Shown here piece by piece: positions 16,131-24,104 of a DNA stretch of 64,000 bases. The first letter of the stretch is position 1. The number at the start of each line of letters is the position of its first letter. The notes beneath the pieces were generated by a model that saw nothing but the letters and a program-made list of their open reading frames with translations, was not told the DNA's origin and did no database searches. Origin of the DNA: DASVCN01 sp040905665 (GTDB taxonomy: Bacteria > Deinococcota > Deinococci > Deinococcales > Trueperaceae); NCBI GenBank assembly GCA_040905665.1, contig JBBDRD010000029.1, positions 43,293-107,292 on the forward strand, read 5' to 3'. The translations under genes and the position numbers were made by a program.

Positions 16131-17378
16131 ATGAAACGAGTGTTCGGCCTTCTACTCCTGATAGTCGTGTGGGCCTCTCCCGCCTGGGCGCAATCCCAGG
16201 ACGGAGTGGTCTTCAGTCCTCAATCGATCGTAGTCAACCCACGCCCCGGCTTCGAGGTGGACGTATTCCTCGACCAAGGCAGTGACTCTCAGATCCCTAC
16301 TTACCAGGTGGGCGACGAAATATCTATCGGTGTTCGTGTCACTGAGGACAGCTACGTCTACCTCTTCAACGTGCGTCCCAACGGTCAGATCCAGCAGCTG
16401 CTTCCAAACCGTTACGACAGTGCCGGCGAGAACAACTTCCTGCGTGCGGGGGAGACACGCCACTTCCCGGCGCCCAATGCCCGTTACGTTTTCAATGCTG
16501 CGCCGCCACGCGGCCTCGACAAGGTAATCGCGGTTGCCTCCAAGACCGAACTAGATACCCGCGAGCTCGCGCGCTTCGAGGAGGACCCGAACTTCGCCAC
16601 CTCGCAAATAGGCGAGGAAGGATTCGCCCGTAACCTGTCGATCGTCGTCCGGCCGATCGAGCAGAGCAACTGGGTGACCGACACTGCCCTGCTGTACGTG
16701 GGCGACCGGCCGCAAGAGGCGGCATACGGAACGCTCGCGGTACGGTCGACCCCTCAGGATTCTCTTGTTTACATTGACGGGGAGTTCGTGGGTTACACCC
16801 CGGTGAGTTACGGCGCCCGTCCCGGACGTCACGAAGTGCGAGTCGAACGGAGTGGTTACGAAACCTTCCGGGAGACCGTGAATTTGCGGCCCGGCAGCTC
16901 GACAACGGTCGACGCACGACTCGCTCAGGTGCAGAGGACCGGCTCGGTCACTTTCGAGAGCGAGCCCCGTAGGGCCGAGGTATACGTCGACGGGCGCTTC
17001 GTTGGCACCACGCCCACGAGCAGCATTCAACTCGATGCCGGCAGCCATGAAGCGCGCTTCCGTATTCAGGGCTACCAGGACGCCTTCGTGAATTTCGACG
17101 TGCGCGCCGGCAGCAACCAGACGGTTAGCACCAGATTGCGCGGCACGAACGGCAGCCTCTCGGTAGTGGCGAACGTGGGTGGTGCGCGTGTCTACCTCGA
17201 CGGCAACTTCGTCGGGACTGTCGCCAACGGGACCGGCCAGCTCAACGTGGGTGACCTTCAGCCGGGTGAATACGAGCTCGTAGTCATAGCTCCGGGATTC
17301 GAGACCTACCTGAACGACGACGTCCGGATTCGCGCAGGCGATACCGAGAGCGTTCGCGTAAGACAGGAACGAAACTAA
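16131..17378 (+). CDS. Exported protein with DUF4384-like and three PEGA domains
   Basis: 415 residues. The signal peptide MKRVFGLLLLIVVWASPAWA precedes a domain (about 30-190) with VGDEISIGVRVTEDSYVYLF and PNGQIQQLLPN, typical of the DUF4384 fold. Three PEGA repeats follow at about 200-265, 275-335 and 340-410, each with the pattern of a small strand, VYIDGEFVGYTP-like turn and RPGRHEVRVERSGY-like strand. PEGA domains sit in surface or periplasmic proteins and are thought to bind peptidoglycan or glycans. The start is supported by GGAGAG 7 nt upstream. It is transcribed divergently from the LolA-like gene; both are envelope proteins. Confidence 0.85.
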   Translation: MKRVFGLLLLIVVWASPAWAQSQDGVVFSPQSIVVNPRPGFEVDVFLDQGSDSQIPTYQVGDEISIGVRVTEDSYVYLFNVRPNGQIQQLLPNRYDSAGENNFLRAGETRHFPAPNARYVFNAAPPRGLDKVIAVASKTELDTRELARFEEDPNFATSQIGEEGFARNLSIVVRPIEQSNWVTDTALLYVGDRPQEAAYGTLAVRSTPQDSLVYIDGEFVGYTPVSYGARPGRHEVRVERSGYETFRETVNLRPGSSTTVDARLAQVQRTGSVTFESEPRRAEVYVDGRFVGTTPTSSIQLDAGSHEARFRIQGYQDAFVNFDVRAGSNQTVSTRLRGTNGSLSVVANVGGARVYLDGNFVGTVANGTGQLNVGDLQPGEYELVVIAPGFETYLNDDVRIRAGDTESVRVRQERN

Positions 17379-17399
17379 CCGCTACCCTCCTTTGGTTCC

Positions 17400-17435
17400 G
17401 GACGCCGCACGGCCCCATCTGGCTGCGCGGTGTCC
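17400..17435 (+). terminator. Hairpin after the PEGA gene
   Basis: GGACGCCGC and GCGGTGTCC pair over 9 bp with one wobble, 22 nt after the stop. No T-run follows, so it is weak as an intrinsic terminator. Confidence 0.45.
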
Positions 17436-17493
17436 GCATATTGCAAATCGAACCGCCCTGACGTCTGCACTTGGGTAGAATGCCAACGTCATC

Positions 17494-18261
17494 ATGCAAG
17501 GTAGCCACCCCCAGGTCATCGCAGTCGTGCTCGCCGGCGGCGACCGTCACGATCCGCTCGCCCAAACGGCCGGCGTTCCGGTAAAGGCGCTCGTGCCTCT
17601 CGCCGGCAAACCGATGGCCGCTTACGTCATCGCCGCCCTCGAGCAGAGTGAATCGGTTGCGGAGATAGTCTACGTAGGCCCCGGCTTCGAGTTGCTAGGA
17701 GTGAAGCGTGGGCGGGCGGTTGAACCGGGGAAAGGCTTCGCTAACTCCCTGGCGCTGGGCCTGGGAGCCGCCCAGTCGATCTCTCGCACCAAACCAGCCC
17801 TGGTGGTCACAGCCGACATCCCCTGGCTTACCTCCGCCGCAGTAGACCGCTTCGTAACCGCCGGAATCGACGCCGAACTCGCCTATCCGATAGTTAGTGA
17901 GGAAGATACTCTCGCGGCTTTCCCAACACATAAACGAACCTTCGTGCGACTGAAGCAGGGACGCTTCACCGGAGGAAATTTGATGCTGCTCAAGCCCAGG
18001 CTCGTAGGATCGCTTCTGGACCTGATAGACCGGGTTTACAGGGCAAGGAAGAATCCCCTGGCGCTAGCCGTTTTGGTAGGGCCGCGCACCTTGCTCGCTC
18101 TGCTACTGGGGCGCGCCGATCTCACTCGACTCGAGCAGCTCGCGAGCGAGCGACTCGGAGGGGTGGCTCATGCGGTAGTGAGCGCCGACGCCTGTCTGGC
18201 CGCAGATGTCGACCGCCTGGAGCAACTCGACGTTCCCATGCCCGTTGGAGAGCCGGCGTGA
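17494..18261 (+). CDS. MobA-like NTP transferase domain protein
   Basis: 255 residues with the nucleotidyltransferase fold: AVVLAGGDRHDPLAQ (loop binding the NTP), KALVPLAGKPMAAYVI and VVTADIPWLT, whose Asp coordinates the metal. Family members load CTP, GTP or UTP onto cofactors and sugars (MobA, IspD, GlmU-like). The C-terminal part (DLIDRVYRARKNPLALAVLVG) is characteristic of a bacterial subfamily of unknown substrate. TAGAAT at 17476-17481 is a likely -10 box. It overlaps the next gene by GTGA, so the pair is coupled. Confidence 0.72.
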   Translation: MQGSHPQVIAVVLAGGDRHDPLAQTAGVPVKALVPLAGKPMAAYVIAALEQSESVAEIVYVGPGFELLGVKRGRAVEPGKGFANSLALGLGAAQSISRTKPALVVTADIPWLTSAAVDRFVTAGIDAELAYPIVSEEDTLAAFPTHKRTFVRLKQGRFTGGNLMLLKPRLVGSLLDLIDRVYRARKNPLALAVLVGPRTLLALLLGRADLTRLEQLASERLGGVAHAVVSADACLAADVDRLEQLDVPMPVGEPA

Positions 18262-18818
18262 GGCGTCCGTCGCAGCTACGGCTCGCTGCGTTTCTGGCTG
18301 CGCTCGCCGCGGTGGCGTTCGCTCTGCTCGTGTCGTTCGCGCTCTACCTGCTACTTGGCCGGCGTGGCAGCCTTGCCTTTCACGACTTCAACCTCATGGG
18401 TATCGCCGAGGGACTGCTCTTCGTCATCTCGTTCGTCAGCGCGTTGCGCTATCTGCGCTCGGCGCTTCGCATGCCAAGCCCCACTCTGCTGTCGTTCGGT
18501 CTCGTCGCCCCGCCTACCGCCCGGCACGTCGCTGCAGCCGTGCCGGTCGTCGAGAGCGCTCAGAACATACAGACTCTGGCCGAGAACCGGATAGTCGTCG
18601 TCGAGGAGCAGGGCGTTCCGATAGGCATCACCGGTCTCAAGCGTGAGCGCATCACCTCCTGGGAGGAGCTGGTGAAGGTCGACGGATCTGTCGCAGTTAC
18701 CGACCTGAGGCGGGTGCTCGCCCATGAGTCGCTGGTGGTGGTAATGGAGGACGGAAAGGTGGCAGGCGTGGTGACCCAGGAGATGTATCTGGGTGGCTTG
18801 TGGGGAACGGTCCGTTAA
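18258..18818 (+). CDS. Membrane protein with C-terminal CBS-like domain
   Basis: 186 residues. Two transmembrane segments (about 8-34 and 45-64) are followed by a cytosolic part resembling a CBS pair half: VPVVESAQNIQTLAENRIVVVEEQGVPIGITG, then a second strand-helix unit ending VVVMEDGKVAGVVTQEMY. CBS modules bind adenosine nucleotides and regulate partners. The GTG start overlaps the stop of the MobA-like gene by 4 nt. Perhaps a nucleotide-sensing anchor for its partner, which is inference. Confidence 0.6.
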   Translation: MRRPSQLRLAAFLAALAAVAFALLVSFALYLLLGRRGSLAFHDFNLMGIAEGLLFVISFVSALRYLRSALRMPSPTLLSFGLVAPPTARHVAAAVPVVESAQNIQTLAENRIVVVEEQGVPIGITGLKRERITSWEELVKVDGSVAVTDLRRVLAHESLVVVMEDGKVAGVVTQEMYLGGLWGTVR

Positions 18819-18862
18819 CCGTCTTTGGGCTAAACGGTTGTGTGACCAGGTGGTCGTGGAAC

Positions 18863-19717
18863 TCAGCGGTCGGGCGCCGGCCGGGCGAAGACCATTGCCG
18901 AGCCCGGACCCAGCCGCGCACCCAGTGCAGGACCGATAAGTTGCAGGCGGCCGTGGACGATCCTTAGTCCCGCTTCCTCCATCGCCGACCTTAGCCTAGC
19001 GAGTGCCTCTTGATCGGCCCCGCCATAGGCGATTGCCACCAGAAGAGTGCGATTTCCGAAGCGCTTTCGGAGGGCGGCCGCCAGCGCGTTGGCAACTCGG
19101 GACTCCCGTTCCCAGCCCAACTGAGTCATCTCACCCGATTCCATGGCCACCAGCCGGCGGTGCCCTAGCGCCCTGTGGCGCCTGTCTCGCAACGCGCTCA
19201 GCCAGTCCAGCTCGCCACTCCAGTCACCGTTCGTTGGGCTAACGACCCCGTAGAGGTTCTTCCGAATGCCCGCCGCAGCAAGCTGCATATCGATAGCGCT
19301 GCCCCCCTGACGCGAGAGGCGGGCCACCTCCAGCACGATCTCTGCTAACCCGGGTCCGGCAAATCCGGAATCGATAAAGGTAATCTTCTCTTCGACACCC
19401 AATCGCCTTGCCGCGCGCCTGGCGTGCTCGAAGGTTCGGGAGAATTGCGGGGAGAGATGAATGGAAACGATTTGATCGTAGCGCTGGAGGAGACGACGGT
19501 AGACGTGCATGAAATCTTCGGGTTCCGGGGAGCGGACGGAGGGGACTACTCCCTGATGCTGCATCCAATCGTAGAGGGTGGCCGGATCGATGTCGCGCCA
19601 ATCGAGGTACACCTCTTCGCCCACCTCGAGGCGCAACGGGACCGCCTCGACGCGCAGGCGGTTGAGCGTGGCCGCCGGCAGGTCGCATGTCGAGTCGGTC
19701 ACGACTCCCAGGAGCAT
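18863..19717 (-). CDS. DegV family fatty-acid-binding protein
   Basis: 284 residues. VVTDSTCDLP at the N-terminus, VPSVRSPEPEDF (63-74) and FIDSG (about 114-118) are the ligand-contact blocks of DegV/FakB proteins, which hold a fatty acid for phosphorylation by FakA. The usual second-Ser motif (S-S-x-L-S-G-T) reads IHLSPQFSRTFEHA here, so the fatty-acid headgroup contact may differ. fakA is not adjacent. The start is confirmed by a TAGACT box 6 nt away. Confidence 0.8.
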   Translation of the reverse strand: MLLGVVTDSTCDLPAATLNRLRVEAVPLRLEVGEEVYLDWRDIDPATLYDWMQHQGVVPSVRSPEPEDFMHVYRRLLQRYDQIVSIHLSPQFSRTFEHARRAARRLGVEEKITFIDSGFAGPGLAEIVLEVARLSRQGGSAIDMQLAAAGIRKNLYGVVSPTNGDWSGELDWLSALRDRRHRALGHRRLVAMESGEMTQLGWERESRVANALAAALRKRFGNRTLLVAIAYGGADQEALARLRSAMEEAGLRIVHGRLQLIGPALGARLGPGSAMVFARPAPDR

Positions 19718-19723
19718 GGCCGC

Positions 19724-19729
19724 AGTCTA
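19724..19729 (-). promoter_or_regulatory. -10 box of the degV gene
   Basis: TAGACT on the minus strand, 6 nt before ATG 19717. The bshA start lies 69 nt further on, in the opposite direction. Confidence 0.55.
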
Positions 19730-19797
19730 CGACGGTGCGAGCTGCTGTCGCGGTCGAGCCCGGGGACTTCCCGAGACTGGGCCGAGGTGACGGCGCC

Positions 19798-20934
19798 ATG
19801 AATATCGCTGTCCTGCTCCACAGCGGCGTGGGCGGAAGCGGCGTGGTCGCCACCGAGCTCGGCATCGCCCTGGCCCGCGACGGCCACTCGGTTCACTTCG
19901 TTGCCGACCGGGTTCCCTTTCGTCTGGGGGAGATCAGCTGCGAAGGGGTCTACTTCCACGAGGTCAAGACGATCACTTACCCGCTGTTCTCGAACCCGCT
20001 AACCACACTGTCGGTGGCATCGAAGTTGGTGGAGGTGATCGAGGAGGTGGAGATCGATCTCATCCACGCTCACTACGCCGTGCCGCACGCCACCGCCGCC
20101 CTGCTGGCCCGTGACATGACCAGGCGCCGGCAGGCGCCGGCGGTGGTCACCACCTTGCACGGTACCGACGTGACGCTAGTTGGGCTCCACCCGGCCTATC
20201 TGCGAACCACCCAATACTCGATAGAGGGCTCCGACGTGGTGACAGCCGTGAGCCGCTACCTGGCAAAGGCTACCCGTGAGCAGCTGGACGTATCGCGGGA
20301 GATCACCGTGATTCCCAACCCCGTAGACATCGACCGCTTTCGTCCCGGCTTTGACCCCAAGCTCCGCAGTCGCTACGCCGGCGAGGAGGAGAAACTGTTG
20401 GTGCATGTGTCGAACTTTCGTCCAGTGAAACGGGTCATTAACGTGGTGCGGGTGTTCGCTGCGGTGGCTCGGGAGTTACCGGCTCGATTACTGATGGTGG
20501 GGGACGGGCCCGATCGCCCTGCGGCGCTGCAGCTGGCCCGGGAACTGGGAGTGGCCGATCGGGTCTCGTTCCTCGGCTCATTCCCGCGCGTAGAGGCCCT
20601 GCTGCCGCTCACCGACCTCTTTCTGCTCCCCAGTCGCAACGAATCGTTCGGCTTGGCGGCGCTCGAGGCGATGGCTTCGGGTGTGCCGGTCGTGGGGAGC
20701 GCTTCGGGCGGACTTCCCGAGGTCGTCGAGGATGGCCGTAGCGGCTGCCTCCGACACGAGGACGACATCGACGGGATGATCGCCTGTTCCCTGGCCCTAT
20801 TGCGCGACGCGCAAACGCATGATAGCTACCGCCGGGCGGCTCGCGAGCGGGCCGTCCGTCATTTCGCGGGCGAACTGGTGGTGCCGCAGTATCTGGACGC
20901 CTACCGCGCAGCGTTGGAGCTGAGGGGCAGATAG
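19798..20934 (+). CDS. bshA: N-acetyl-alpha-D-glucosaminyl L-malate synthase BshA
   Basis: First step of bacillithiol synthesis: joins GlcNAc from UDP-GlcNAc to L-malate. The 378 residues are a GT4 glycosyltransferase with family-specific stretches: GVGGSGVVATELGIAL, IHAHYAVPHATAA, TLHGTDVTLVG, HVSNFRPVKRV and the donor-site ESFGLAALEAMASGVPVV. ATG 19798 was chosen for AGGTGA upstream and because it opens the first strand MNIAVLLHSG. Its 3' end overlaps the convergent tsaD by 34 bp. A YpdA/Bdr-type bacillithiol reductase lies at 58.2-59.3 kb; bshB and bshC are not seen here. Confidence 0.92.
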   Translation: MNIAVLLHSGVGGSGVVATELGIALARDGHSVHFVADRVPFRLGEISCEGVYFHEVKTITYPLFSNPLTTLSVASKLVEVIEEVEIDLIHAHYAVPHATAALLARDMTRRRQAPAVVTTLHGTDVTLVGLHPAYLRTTQYSIEGSDVVTAVSRYLAKATREQLDVSREITVIPNPVDIDRFRPGFDPKLRSRYAGEEEKLLVHVSNFRPVKRVINVVRVFAAVARELPARLLMVGDGPDRPAALQLARELGVADRVSFLGSFPRVEALLPLTDLFLLPSRNESFGLAALEAMASGVPVVGSASGGLPEVVEDGRSGCLRHEDDIDGMIACSLALLRDAQTHDSYRRAARERAVRHFAGELVVPQYLDAYRAALELRGR

Positions 20935-21953
20935 GGTCGGGCGTCGACGTCCCACCGGTCGCCGGCCAGTCCTCGCGACAGCCGCGCTTCGCCGGCCAGA
21001 GCGATCATCGCGCCGTTATCGGTGGCCAAATCTTGCGGGGGCAAGCTTACGGTCAAGCCGCTCTCCCGCAAGCGCTCCCGTAGCCGCAGGTTCGCCGCCA
21101 CCCCGCCGGCCACCACGAGTGTTTGACGGCCGTTGGCGTTGGCGGCCCGTATGGCGGTAGCGACCAGGCTTTCGACGACCGTGTGTTCGAAGGAAGCAGC
21201 GACATCCTTGGGTTCGGCCCGCGGCTCGCGCTCGAGGAGTGTGGCCACCGCTGTCTTGAGCCCGCTGAACGAGAAATCGAAGCCCTCCTGACGCCTGAGC
21301 GGTGGTGTGAAGCGGTATGCGCCGCGGTCCCCCTCGCGCGCGAGATTCGCCAACTGCGGTCCGCCGGGGTAGGGAAGACCCAGCAGACGGGCTACCTTGT
21401 CGAACGCCTCACCGGCGGCGTCGTCGCGGGTGCGTCCCAGTTCACGGTACTCGCCCCATTCCCTCACGTCGAAAAGGCTGGTGTGTCCCCCCGAAGCGAC
21501 CAGGCACAAGAACGGCGGCGTGACATCGCCCCCGGCGATCGCTGCTGCTATATGCCCCTCCAGATGATGAACTGGCAGGAAGGGTAGGCCCAGTCCCCAG
21601 GCGAGCGTCTTGCCAAAGCTGAGGCCGACCAGCAGGGCGCCCACCAATCCGGGTCCGTAAGTCGCAGCCACCGCTCCGAGTTCTTCCAGCGTCGCTCCCG
21701 CTTCGTCGAGCGCGCGCGACAGCACCTCATCGATAACCGCCAGGTGTTCCCGGCTGGCGCTCTCGGGAACCACTCCGCCAAAGCTCGCGTGCAGCGCCGC
21801 TTGAGAAGCCACCGCATTGGCGATTACCTTGCCACCGCCCACGATCCCTATTCCGGTGTCGTCACAGGAGGTGTCGATCCCCAGCACCAATGACTTGGTT
21901 TTTGGCAGAGGGGGGGGCAGAGAGGGCGGTGACTTCGCTTCTGACAGAGGCAT
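20901..21953 (-). CDS. tsaD: tRNA N6-adenosine threonylcarbamoyltransferase TsaD
   Basis: Transfers threonylcarbamoyl to A37 of ANN-decoding tRNAs. 350 residues with LGIDTSCDDTGIGIV (24-38), the metal-binding H130-x3-H134 in HHLEGH, and the late ASFEHTV-VVAGGVAANLRLR and DNGAMIA blocks. The N-terminus has a Pro-rich extension of about 20 residues containing an 8-base homopolymer, not usual in TsaD. The ATG at 21953 is supported by a TACGCT -10 box 6 nt upstream. An internal TTG at about 21893 would give the usual short N-terminus. Confidence 0.94.
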   Translation of the reverse strand: MPLSEAKSPPSLPPPLPKTKSLVLGIDTSCDDTGIGIVGGGKVIANAVASQAALHASFGGVVPESASREHLAVIDEVLSRALDEAGATLEELGAVAATYGPGLVGALLVGLSFGKTLAWGLGLPFLPVHHLEGHIAAAIAGGDVTPPFLCLVASGGHTSLFDVREWGEYRELGRTRDDAAGEAFDKVARLLGLPYPGGPQLANLAREGDRGAYRFTPPLRRQEGFDFSFSGLKTAVATLLEREPRAEPKDVAASFEHTVVESLVATAIRAANANGRQTLVVAGGVAANLRLRERLRESGLTVSLPPQDLATDNGAMIALAGEARLSRGLAGDRWDVDARPYLPLSSNAAR

Positions 21954-21959
21954 GGATCA

Positions 21960-21965
21960 AGCGTA
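21960..21965 (-). promoter_or_regulatory. -10 box of tsaD
   Basis: TACGCT on the minus strand, 6 nt before ATG 21953. Confidence 0.55.
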
Positions 21966-22036
21966 GCACCGGGGTCGGGCAAGCCTGAATCGGCCGATGC
22001 CCCAGGTCGACGGACCATGGTTCCGCATCGCGCGGC

Positions 22037-22042
22037 TAAACT
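22037..22042 (+). promoter_or_regulatory. -10 box of the RsmC-like gene
   Basis: TAAACT, 6 nt before ATG 22049. Confidence 0.55.
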
Positions 22043-22048
22043 TATGCG

Positions 22049-23179
22049 ATGAGCGTGCTGGAGCGATATCACGAGTCGGAGAGGGTCGAACTGCCGCAGG
22101 GGGTGATGTTTATCAAACCGGGGATGCGCGGCTACCCGGAGCTACCTCCGGCAATGAGGGTGTTTCGTAACGCCTTCCTTGGCGGCGGGACGTTACCACT
22201 AGTGGACGCTAGCGGGACGGCGGGCGCGGTGGCGCTCATGGCGCAGGCGGCATTTGGCGCGGGCGAGAACGACCAACCGGTAGGGCTAACGGTGCTCGAG
22301 CCCTCGATGGCGGCCTTGCGCTGTGCGCGAAGAACCTTCCACAAGGGCGCCGAGGTTCGCGCCGCGCTGCCCTGGGACCTCGCGCCCGGCAGTATCAGTC
22401 GCCTTGCCTTGGCGCCGCCGGCCGATCGTGGCAACGCGCGCGTTATCGCCGAGCTGCAGGCGGCGGCCGAGGCGCTGCGGGAGGACGGCACGCTCCACGT
22501 GGCGCTGCACAAGGACCAGGGCGGCAAGCGGTATCTGAAGAAGCTGACCGAGCTGTTCGGCGGAACGAAGGTAGTGGCGCGGGAGCGGGGCTGGCGGCTG
22601 ATCGAAGCGCGTTTACCGCTGGCCTCACAGCACGTTGACCCCTGGCTGGGCTTCGAAGGAGCGGGGATGGAGCTCGTGTCGCTACCGGGTGTTCATTCCG
22701 CCGGGCGGCTCGACCCCGGTACGACCGTCCTGGTATCTGCCGCGCCCTGGGAGCGGCTGACACAACGGCGGGTGCTCGACTTGGGTTGCGGCGTGGGGGT
22801 ACTCGCTCTGTTAGCCGCCGGCAATGGGGCGAAGGTAACGGCCGTCGACGATGACCTGGCTGCGGTCGCGAGTACCCGTCGCAACGCCGAGCGGCGCCGG
22901 TTGAGGGTAGACGTGCGCCACTCCGACGTCGACAGCACACTCGGTGAGGAGGAGTTCGATTTCATCCTCACCAATCCGCCGTTCCACGTCGGTCGAGGAG
23001 TGCGGTTGGAGGTTCCTGCAGCATTCATCGCGGCCGCCGGACGGCTGCTGCGACCCGGCGGCGAACTGTGGTTGGTCGCCAACCGGGACCTGCCCTACGA
23101 GCGGGAGTTCACGTGTTGGGCGTCACTGGAGCAAGTAGGTGACGAGGGCGGCTTCAAAGTGCTTCGCGCAGTGCGCTGA
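22049..23179 (+). CDS. RsmC-like 16S rRNA guanine-N2 methyltransferase
   Basis: 376 residues with the duplicated architecture of RsmC: a degenerate N-terminal methyltransferase-like half and an active C-terminal half with VLDLGCGVGVLALLAA, VTAVDDDLAAV and the NPPFH motif (from Asn309) used for exocyclic-amine methylation of guanine. RsmC modifies G1207 of 16S rRNA. The gene overlaps the convergent thrB by 26 bp. The exact target is inferred from the family. Confidence 0.82.
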   Translation: MSVLERYHESERVELPQGVMFIKPGMRGYPELPPAMRVFRNAFLGGGTLPLVDASGTAGAVALMAQAAFGAGENDQPVGLTVLEPSMAALRCARRTFHKGAEVRAALPWDLAPGSISRLALAPPADRGNARVIAELQAAAEALREDGTLHVALHKDQGGKRYLKKLTELFGGTKVVARERGWRLIEARLPLASQHVDPWLGFEGAGMELVSLPGVHSAGRLDPGTTVLVSAAPWERLTQRRVLDLGCGVGVLALLAAGNGAKVTAVDDDLAAVASTRRNAERRRLRVDVRHSDVDSTLGEEEFDFILTNPPFHVGRGVRLEVPAAFIAAAGRLLRPGGELWLVANRDLPYEREFTCWASLEQVGDEGGFKVLRAVR

Positions 23180-24083
23180 CGCTGGGCACGGGTAGGCTCT
23201 GATAACCACCCGCCGGCGTGAGTTCGTGTACCCGGCCCTGCACGCCGGCGTAGCGCTCGAGCACCGTACGTACCTGGGCCGAAGTCGCGGTGCTCGCTAC
23301 CGCTCCGATCGTCGGCCCCGACCCGGAGAGGTAGGCGGCGTAGGCGCCCGCCTCGAAAGCGTCCGCGAGGCACTTGTCGAAGCCGGCCATGAGCGGCGCG
23401 CGATACGGCTGATGAAGTACATCGAGGCTCGCAGTGCGCAACAAGGCAGGTTCGTCCCTCGCCACGGCCAGCGTCCACAGGGCGGCGCGACTGGCGGTGC
23501 GTACTGCGTCTGCTCGTGAGTAGCTCGCGGGTAGCAGCCGACGGGCGCTTTCGGTGAACAACTCGAATTCCGGCACCGCGAAGAGCAGGCGCCAACTCGC
23601 TGGTACCTTTAGGGCTCGCGTGATATAGCGGTCGTTGATGTCGAGAGCCGATACCGTGAATCCTCCGTAAACGGCCGGCGCAACATTATCGGGATGGCCC
23701 TCGATCGCGACGGTGACCTCGAACACCCCGTTGCGGCCCAAAGCGCCACCCAGCATCAGATCGGCGACCGCCGCGCCGGCGACCAGAGCCGCCGACGAGG
23801 ATCCCAAACCACGCGCCAGCGGGATCGGGTTATTGACCTCGAAGCTCACCGGGAACGGTTCACGTCCCGCCGCCCGGCAAGCAGCGGCGAATCCCTTGTG
23901 CAGTAGGTTGTCCGGCCGATTGGGCAGCTGACCGTCGCCGCGATAGACGAAGCTGTCGCGGTCGCTTGGTCTCGCCTCGATCTCAAGGTAGAGGCCAACC
24001 GCCAAACCAAGGGCATCGAAACCAGGCCCCAAATTGGCGCTGGTTGCGGGGACACGCAGCCGGACAGTGGGGGATAAGGTCAT
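23154..24083 (-). CDS. thrB: Homoserine kinase
   Basis: GHMP kinase that phosphorylates homoserine in threonine synthesis. 309 residues with the N-terminal VRVPATSANLGPGFDALGLA, the ATP loop PLARGLGSSSAALVAGA (about 87-103) and the third motif AYLSGSGPTIGAV (about 251-263). thrC and hom are not adjacent; the next gene downstream is convergent and nnrD lies upstream on the same strand 21 nt away. A TAGTCT box just upstream suggests its own promoter within that gap. Confidence 0.93.
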   Translation of the reverse strand: MTLSPTVRLRVPATSANLGPGFDALGLAVGLYLEIEARPSDRDSFVYRGDGQLPNRPDNLLHKGFAAACRAAGREPFPVSFEVNNPIPLARGLGSSSAALVAGAAVADLMLGGALGRNGVFEVTVAIEGHPDNVAPAVYGGFTVSALDINDRYITRALKVPASWRLLFAVPEFELFTESARRLLPASYSRADAVRTASRAALWTLAVARDEPALLRTASLDVLHQPYRAPLMAGFDKCLADAFEAGAYAAYLSGSGPTIGAVASTATSAQVRTVLERYAGVQGRVHELTPAGGYQSLPVPSVSALREAL

Positions 24084-24090
24084 GGCGGGA

Positions 24091-24096
24091 AGACTA
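24091..24096 (-). promoter_or_regulatory. -10 box of thrB
   Basis: TAGTCT on the minus strand, 7 nt before ATG 24083, located in the 21-nt gap after nnrD. Confidence 0.45.
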
Positions 24097-24104
24097 TCAT
24101 GGCG

